From positions 1 through 37,076 of the forward strand of contig PDPI01000009.1 in the NCBI GenBank assembly GCA_002746565.1: DNA of 37,076 nucleotides, written 5' to 3'. The notes beneath the pieces are model-generated. The model was not told the origin of the DNA, made no database searches, and saw nothing but the letters and a program-made list of their open reading frames with translations. Position numbers and translations under genes: made by a program. How positions within the stretch are numbered: position 1 is the first letter of the stretch; the number at the start of each line of letters is the position of its first letter. This document shows, in pieces, positions 34,163 to 37,076 of this stretch. The stretch is from Pseudomonadota bacterium. Lineage in GTDB: Bacteria > Campylobacterota > Campylobacteria > Campylobacterales > Campylobacteraceae.

Positions 34163-34441
34163 CTATTTATCCATTTTTCCTATGGCGCAACTTACAAAAC
34201 TTTTAGCTGTTGTGGCAACCTTTTCAAAGCCACTTAACTCATCACTTGTTAGGGGGTATCCTAGGGAGCGAAGTTTGGTCTTTAAAAGTTCAATTTTATC
34301 ATCCTCTATTTCAAGGCTGATAACACGAGGTTGAACCTCCAAATTTACTTCAACCTCTCCAAAATCTTCTTTAAGAGATTTTTTTAAGGTGTTTGCACAA
34401 CCGCTACATTTTACGTTGTGTACTTCAAAACTTTGTTTCAT
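34163..34441 (-). CDS. Heavy-metal-associated (CopZ-like) domain protein
   Basis: The 92-residue cytosolic protein has an N-terminal HMA domain (about 1-65) with the metal-binding Cys12 and Cys15 in VKCSGCANTL. The pattern is GMxCxxC-like but with Lys before the first Cys. The remaining 27 residues (LSGFEKVATTAKSFVSCAIGKMDK region) form an extra tail with a third Cys, not present in ordinary CopZ. It probably carries Cu(I), though zinc is possible. No copper ATPase lies nearby; it sits 12 nt after serC and is probably co-transcribed. Confidence 0.85.
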   Translation of the reverse strand: MKQSFEVHNVKCSGCANTLKKSLKEDFGEVEVNLEVQPRVISLEIEDDKIELLKTKLRSLGYPLTSDELSGFEKVATTAKSFVSCAIGKMDK

Positions 34442-34453
34442 TTTTTATCCTTT

Positions 34454-35530
34454 TTAGCAATTTTTATATGCAAAATCTTCCATAAAAGTTTTTAATTTGT
34501 GCACATTTTCTAAGCTAACGGCGTTGTAAATCGAAGCCCTTATGCCGCCTAAAAGTCTGTGACCCTTTAATCCTATCATGTCTGCTTTTGCAGCTTGGGC
34601 GACAAATTGTTTTTCTAATTCTTCATTTCCGCCACCAATAGTAAAGCTCACATTCATGTGTGAGCGCGAATCTTTTTGCGAATGACCAACATAAAAGCCC
34701 TTCCTTTCATCTATGACTTTGTAGATCTCTTTTGCTTTTTGGATGTTGTTTTGCTCGATTTGCTTGATGCCACCTTGATTTTTTATCCACTTCATGGTAA
34801 GAGCTAAGAGGTAGATAGAAAAGGTTGGTGGGGTGTTGAACATGGAGTTTGAATTGGCGTGATTTAAGTACTTAAACATGCTTGGAATCTCCCCAGCACG
34901 ATCTAGCAAATCTTCTCTGATTATAACGATAGTCACCCCAGCTGGACCCGCATTTTTTTGAGCTCCAGCGAACATGAGGGCGATCTTATCCCAGTCTACA
35001 TGATAGGAAAAAATATCACTTGAAGCGTCAATAACTAGATTTTTGCATTTAGGAAATTCCTTATATTGGGTGCCGTAAATAGTGTTGTTTGAAGTTATGT
35101 ACCCATAGTCGATATCATCACTAAAATTTATATTTTGAGGTATGCGGTCGTAGTTTGTATCTTGCGAACTTGCTATAACCTTTACATCCAAATTTTGTAT
35201 TTTAGCCTCTTTTATCGCCTTGCTTGACCAAACGCCCGTATCAACGTATTCAACTTTTCCGCTTTGTTTTAAATTCATAGGAACCAGAGCAAACTGACTA
35301 GATGCACCACCTTGAAGAAAAAGAATTTTAAAATTATCAGGTATTTTGTAGTTTTCTCTCATCAAAGCAATTGCTTCATCATAAACATCTTCAAACATCT
35401 TAACCCTATGAGAACTTTCCATTATGGAAAGTCCATAACCTTTATAATCAAGCAAATTTATCTGAGCTTCCTTTAAAACCTCAAAGGGCAAAGCCGAAGG
35501 ACCAGCACTAAAATTTAAAACTCGTTTCAT
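34454..35530 (-). CDS. serC: Phosphoserine aminotransferase
   Basis: SerC transaminates phosphohydroxypyruvate to phosphoserine, the substrate of serB at 14991. I start at the ATG at 35530 (MKRVLNFSAGPSALP, 358 residues). GGGAG at 35539-35543 lies 8 nt upstream, and it would overlap the alternative TTG at 35545; the ATG at 35533 is also possible. Landmarks are FSAGPSALP at the N-terminus, FLQGGASSQFA, ASSDIFSYHVDW, AGAQKNAGPAG with the PLP Lys, and the C-terminal GLKGHRLLGGIRASIYNA. It is the first gene of a unit with the metal-binding protein. Confidence 0.95.
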   Translation of the reverse strand: MKRVLNFSAGPSALPFEVLKEAQINLLDYKGYGLSIMESSHRVKMFEDVYDEAIALMRENYKIPDNFKILFLQGGASSQFALVPMNLKQSGKVEYVDTGVWSSKAIKEAKIQNLDVKVIASSQDTNYDRIPQNINFSDDIDYGYITSNNTIYGTQYKEFPKCKNLVIDASSDIFSYHVDWDKIALMFAGAQKNAGPAGVTIVIIREDLLDRAGEIPSMFKYLNHANSNSMFNTPPTFSIYLLALTMKWIKNQGGIKQIEQNNIQKAKEIYKVIDERKGFYVGHSQKDSRSHMNVSFTIGGGNEELEKQFVAQAAKADMIGLKGHRLLGGIRASIYNAVSLENVHKLKTFMEDFAYKNC

Positions 35531-35847
35531 CATCCACTCTCCCAAGTTGTATATTTCTTATAAGACTTACAATATAAAAATCATTTTTATTTAATTAAGT
35601 AAGCTTTTCAATTCTAGTATAAAATTATCTCTTTTTATGCCTTTAGATTTCCTTAGGTTTTGCTTTTGGGTTGTATTAATGTTGTTGAGTCAATAATATT
35701 ATATTTTAATCAAAATTGTACCCAAGTCAATCCCATAAAGCTTTTTCATGGTCCAATAAGACCCAGGTTGGTAAAGGTTAATTTTAGTTTGTTAAAAGGA
35801 TAAATTTGATACTATTCTACCCTGAGATAATGCATGTAAGGAATTTT
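35531..35847. other. Non-coding space before rmlA
   Basis: This roughly 300-base AT-rich stretch separates the divergent serC and rmlA. I see no gene and no clear terminator hairpin. The only landmark is TAAGGA (35837-35842), the rmlA ribosome site. GATACTATT near 35808 might be a weak -10 box. Confidence 0.5.
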
Positions 35848-36729
35848 ATGAAAGGTATAATATTAGCAGGTGGTAGTGGTACTAGATTATATCCTATAAC
35901 GAAGGGAGTTAGTAAGCAACTCTTGTCAATTTACGATAAGCCGATGGTATATTATCCTCTTTCTATACTAATGTTGGCGGGCGTAAGAGATGTGTTGATA
36001 ATTTCAACTCCGAAGGATTTGCCAAATTATGAGAAAATTTTAGGTGATGGTAGCAATATTGGTATGAAATTTTCCTACAAAGTCCAGCCTAGTCCAGATG
36101 GATTGGCACAAGCTTTTATATTGGGAGAGGAGTTTATAGGTACTGATGGAGTTTGTTTGATATTGGGGGATAATATTTATTATGGACATGGCTTAACTCT
36201 TATGCTTCGCAATGCAATAAAAAATGTGGAAAATGAGGGTAAGGCGACAGTTTTCGGATATTATGTAAATGATCCTAGGCGTTATGGGGTGGCTGGATTT
36301 GATGAGGATGGTAATGTTACCAGTATAGAAGAAAAACCAAGTAAACCTAGATCTAACTATGCTGTAACGGGGCTTTATTTTTATCCAAATTCTGTGGTTA
36401 ATATAGCAAAAAAAATAAAACCTAGTGATAGAGGAGAGCTTGAAATAACCTCGGTAAATCAAGAATATTTAGATCAAAATAATTTAAAAGTGGAGCTTAT
36501 GGGAAGAGGTTTTGCGTGGCTAGATACTGGCACCCATGAGAGCTTACTTGAGGCATCTCAGTTTATACAGACCATAGAACAAAGACAGGGGCTAAAAGTC
36601 GCTTGTCTTGAAGAGATAGCTTATGAAATGGGGTATATAGGTAAGGATGAATTACTAAAACTCGCTCAACCTTTAAAGAAAAATCAATATGGTCAATATT
36701 TGATAAAAAGGGCACAAGATGACATTTGA
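35848..36729 (+). CDS. rmlA: Glucose-1-phosphate thymidylyltransferase
   Basis: RmlA makes dTDP-glucose from dTTP and glucose-1-phosphate, the first step to dTDP-L-rhamnose. I start at ATG 35848 ([20 protein letters not shown]), 5 nt after TAAGGA; the frame opens upstream but that part is not family-like. The product is 293 residues, the usual length. Nucleotide-binding GGSGTRLYP, the Asp of LGDNIYYG that binds the metal, and [13 protein letters not shown] near residue 220 are all present. It overlaps rmlC by 11 nt and begins a likely surface-polysaccharide locus. Confidence 0.96.
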   Translation: MKGIILAGGSGTRLYPITKGVSKQLLSIYDKPMVYYPLSILMLAGVRDVLIISTPKDLPNYEKILGDGSNIGMKFSYKVQPSPDGLAQAFILGEEFIGTDGVCLILGDNIYYGHGLTLMLRNAIKNVENEGKATVFGYYVNDPRRYGVAGFDEDGNVTSIEEKPSKPRSNYAVTGLYFYPNSVVNIAKKIKPSDRGELEITSVNQEYLDQNNLKVELMGRGFAWLDTGTHESLLEASQFIQTIEQRQGLKVACLEEIAYEMGYIGKDELLKLAQPLKKNQYGQYLIKRAQDDI

Positions 36730-37076
36730 GAGATTAGTGATAGAGGACGTAGTTTTAATTAAGCCCAAGGTTTATGCTGATGATAGGGGATATTTTTCCG
36801 AAACCTTTAGGCAAGATAAGCTGGATGAATTTTTAGGGTTTAAAATTAATTTTTGTCAGGATAATGAATCAATGAGCTCTAAAGGCGTCTTGAGGGGTTT
36901 GCATTATCAAATTCCTCCCTTTGCACAGACTAAGCTTGTAATGGTTATAAATGGTTCTGTACTTGATTTTGCAATCGATATAAGAGTAGGTTCTCCAACT
37001 TTTGGAAAGTATGTTGGTGTGGAATTAAATTCTAAAAATAAGCACCAATTGCTAGTTCCAAGGGGATTTGCCCATG
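36719..37076 (+). CDS. rmlC: dTDP-4-dehydrorhamnose 3,5-epimerase, 3' end cut by window edge
   Basis: The visible 119 codons start in the rmlA end (11-nt overlap) with [19 protein letters not shown]. The cupin-fold epimerase hallmarks are [33 protein letters not shown] with the catalytic His, and [17 protein letters not shown]. It ends at the window edge in the PRGFAH motif. It acts on dTDP-4-keto-6-deoxyglucose to give the rhamnose precursor. rmlB and rmlD are not in the window and would be expected further on. Confidence 0.94.
   Translation, partial: MTFERLVIEDVVLIKPKVYADDRGYFSETFRQDKLDEFLGFKINFCQDNESMSSKGVLRGLHYQIPPFAQTKLVMVINGSVLDFAIDIRVGSPTFGKYVGVELNSKNKHQLLVPRGFAH

Noticed and set aside
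35806..35847. Upstream ATA start of rmlA
   Set aside because: The added residues are not family-like, while ATG 35848 has TAAGGA just before it and gives the canonical [14 protein letters not shown] start.
1..37076. tRNA, rRNA or CRISPR array
   Set aside because: No cloverleaf with a GGTTCRANYCC arm, no rRNA-like stretch and no regularly spaced repeat was seen on either strand by eye.

Overview
The window is AT-rich, densely packed chromosomal DNA from a Campylobacterota bacterium, most probably a Campylobacter-like lineage. The blocks surE/thiF-like, lpxB-greA, serB-tal, rplY-pth-lptG-lysA-HAD-pheA-hisC, dxs, and ahpC-fdxA-ndk-DUF177-rpmF-plsX-fabH match, from memory, the Campylobacter jejuni gene order. 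Identity at species level cannot be read from the sequence. No rRNA, tRNA, CRISPR array or transposase gene was seen.

Layout. (1) 1-3700 is a small accessory island: the 3' part of a helical/beta-propeller protein, a TIR-like gene that may be an NAD-cleaving defence effector, a decayed paralog of the propeller gene, and a small immunity-like protein. (2) 3725-5115 carries tcdA-surE. (3) 5182-11432 is a complete histidine-utilisation locus: hutUH and hutIG are divergent, hutC converges on hutG, and three HutC-like palindromes lie in the shared promoter region. (4) 11556-16640 holds housekeeping genes lpxB, greA, argC, an LpxH-like hydrolase, serB and tal. (5) 16901-25163 holds rplY through dxs, tightly overlapped. 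(6) 25383-27786 holds a small secreted protein, a LysE/ArgO exporter with a structured leader, a MntA/HepT toxin-antitoxin pair and ahpC. (7) 28087-31443 runs fdxA-ndk-DUF177-rpmF-plsX-fabH. (8) 31783-35530 on the minus strand carries serC, a copper-chaperone-like protein and an unexpected GlnRS with a YqeY tail. (9) 35848 to the edge starts a dTDP-rhamnose (rmlA-rmlC) surface polysaccharide region.

Two larger patterns stand out. First, at three separate points where the remembered C. jejuni order places motility or chemotaxis genes (cheV-cheA-cheW, fliF-fliG-fliH, flhB-motB-motA), this window has the flanking genes but none of the motility genes. This suggests a non-flagellated lineage. Second, a family of roughly 105-125 bp intergenic elements occurs four times plus one decayed copy. 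They have GGCACCGAC-type inverted termini and two internal hairpins, and look like a miniature mobile element. One copy supplies the last codons and stop of lpxB; another sits in the ahpC/fdxA divergent promoter region.

Metabolically, the hut locus would turn histidine into glutamate and formamide. Amino-acid biosynthesis (argC, serB, serC, lysA, pheA, hisC), lipid A and fatty-acid genes (lpxB, lpxH-like, lptG, plsX, fabH) and isoprenoid entry (dxs) make up the core.
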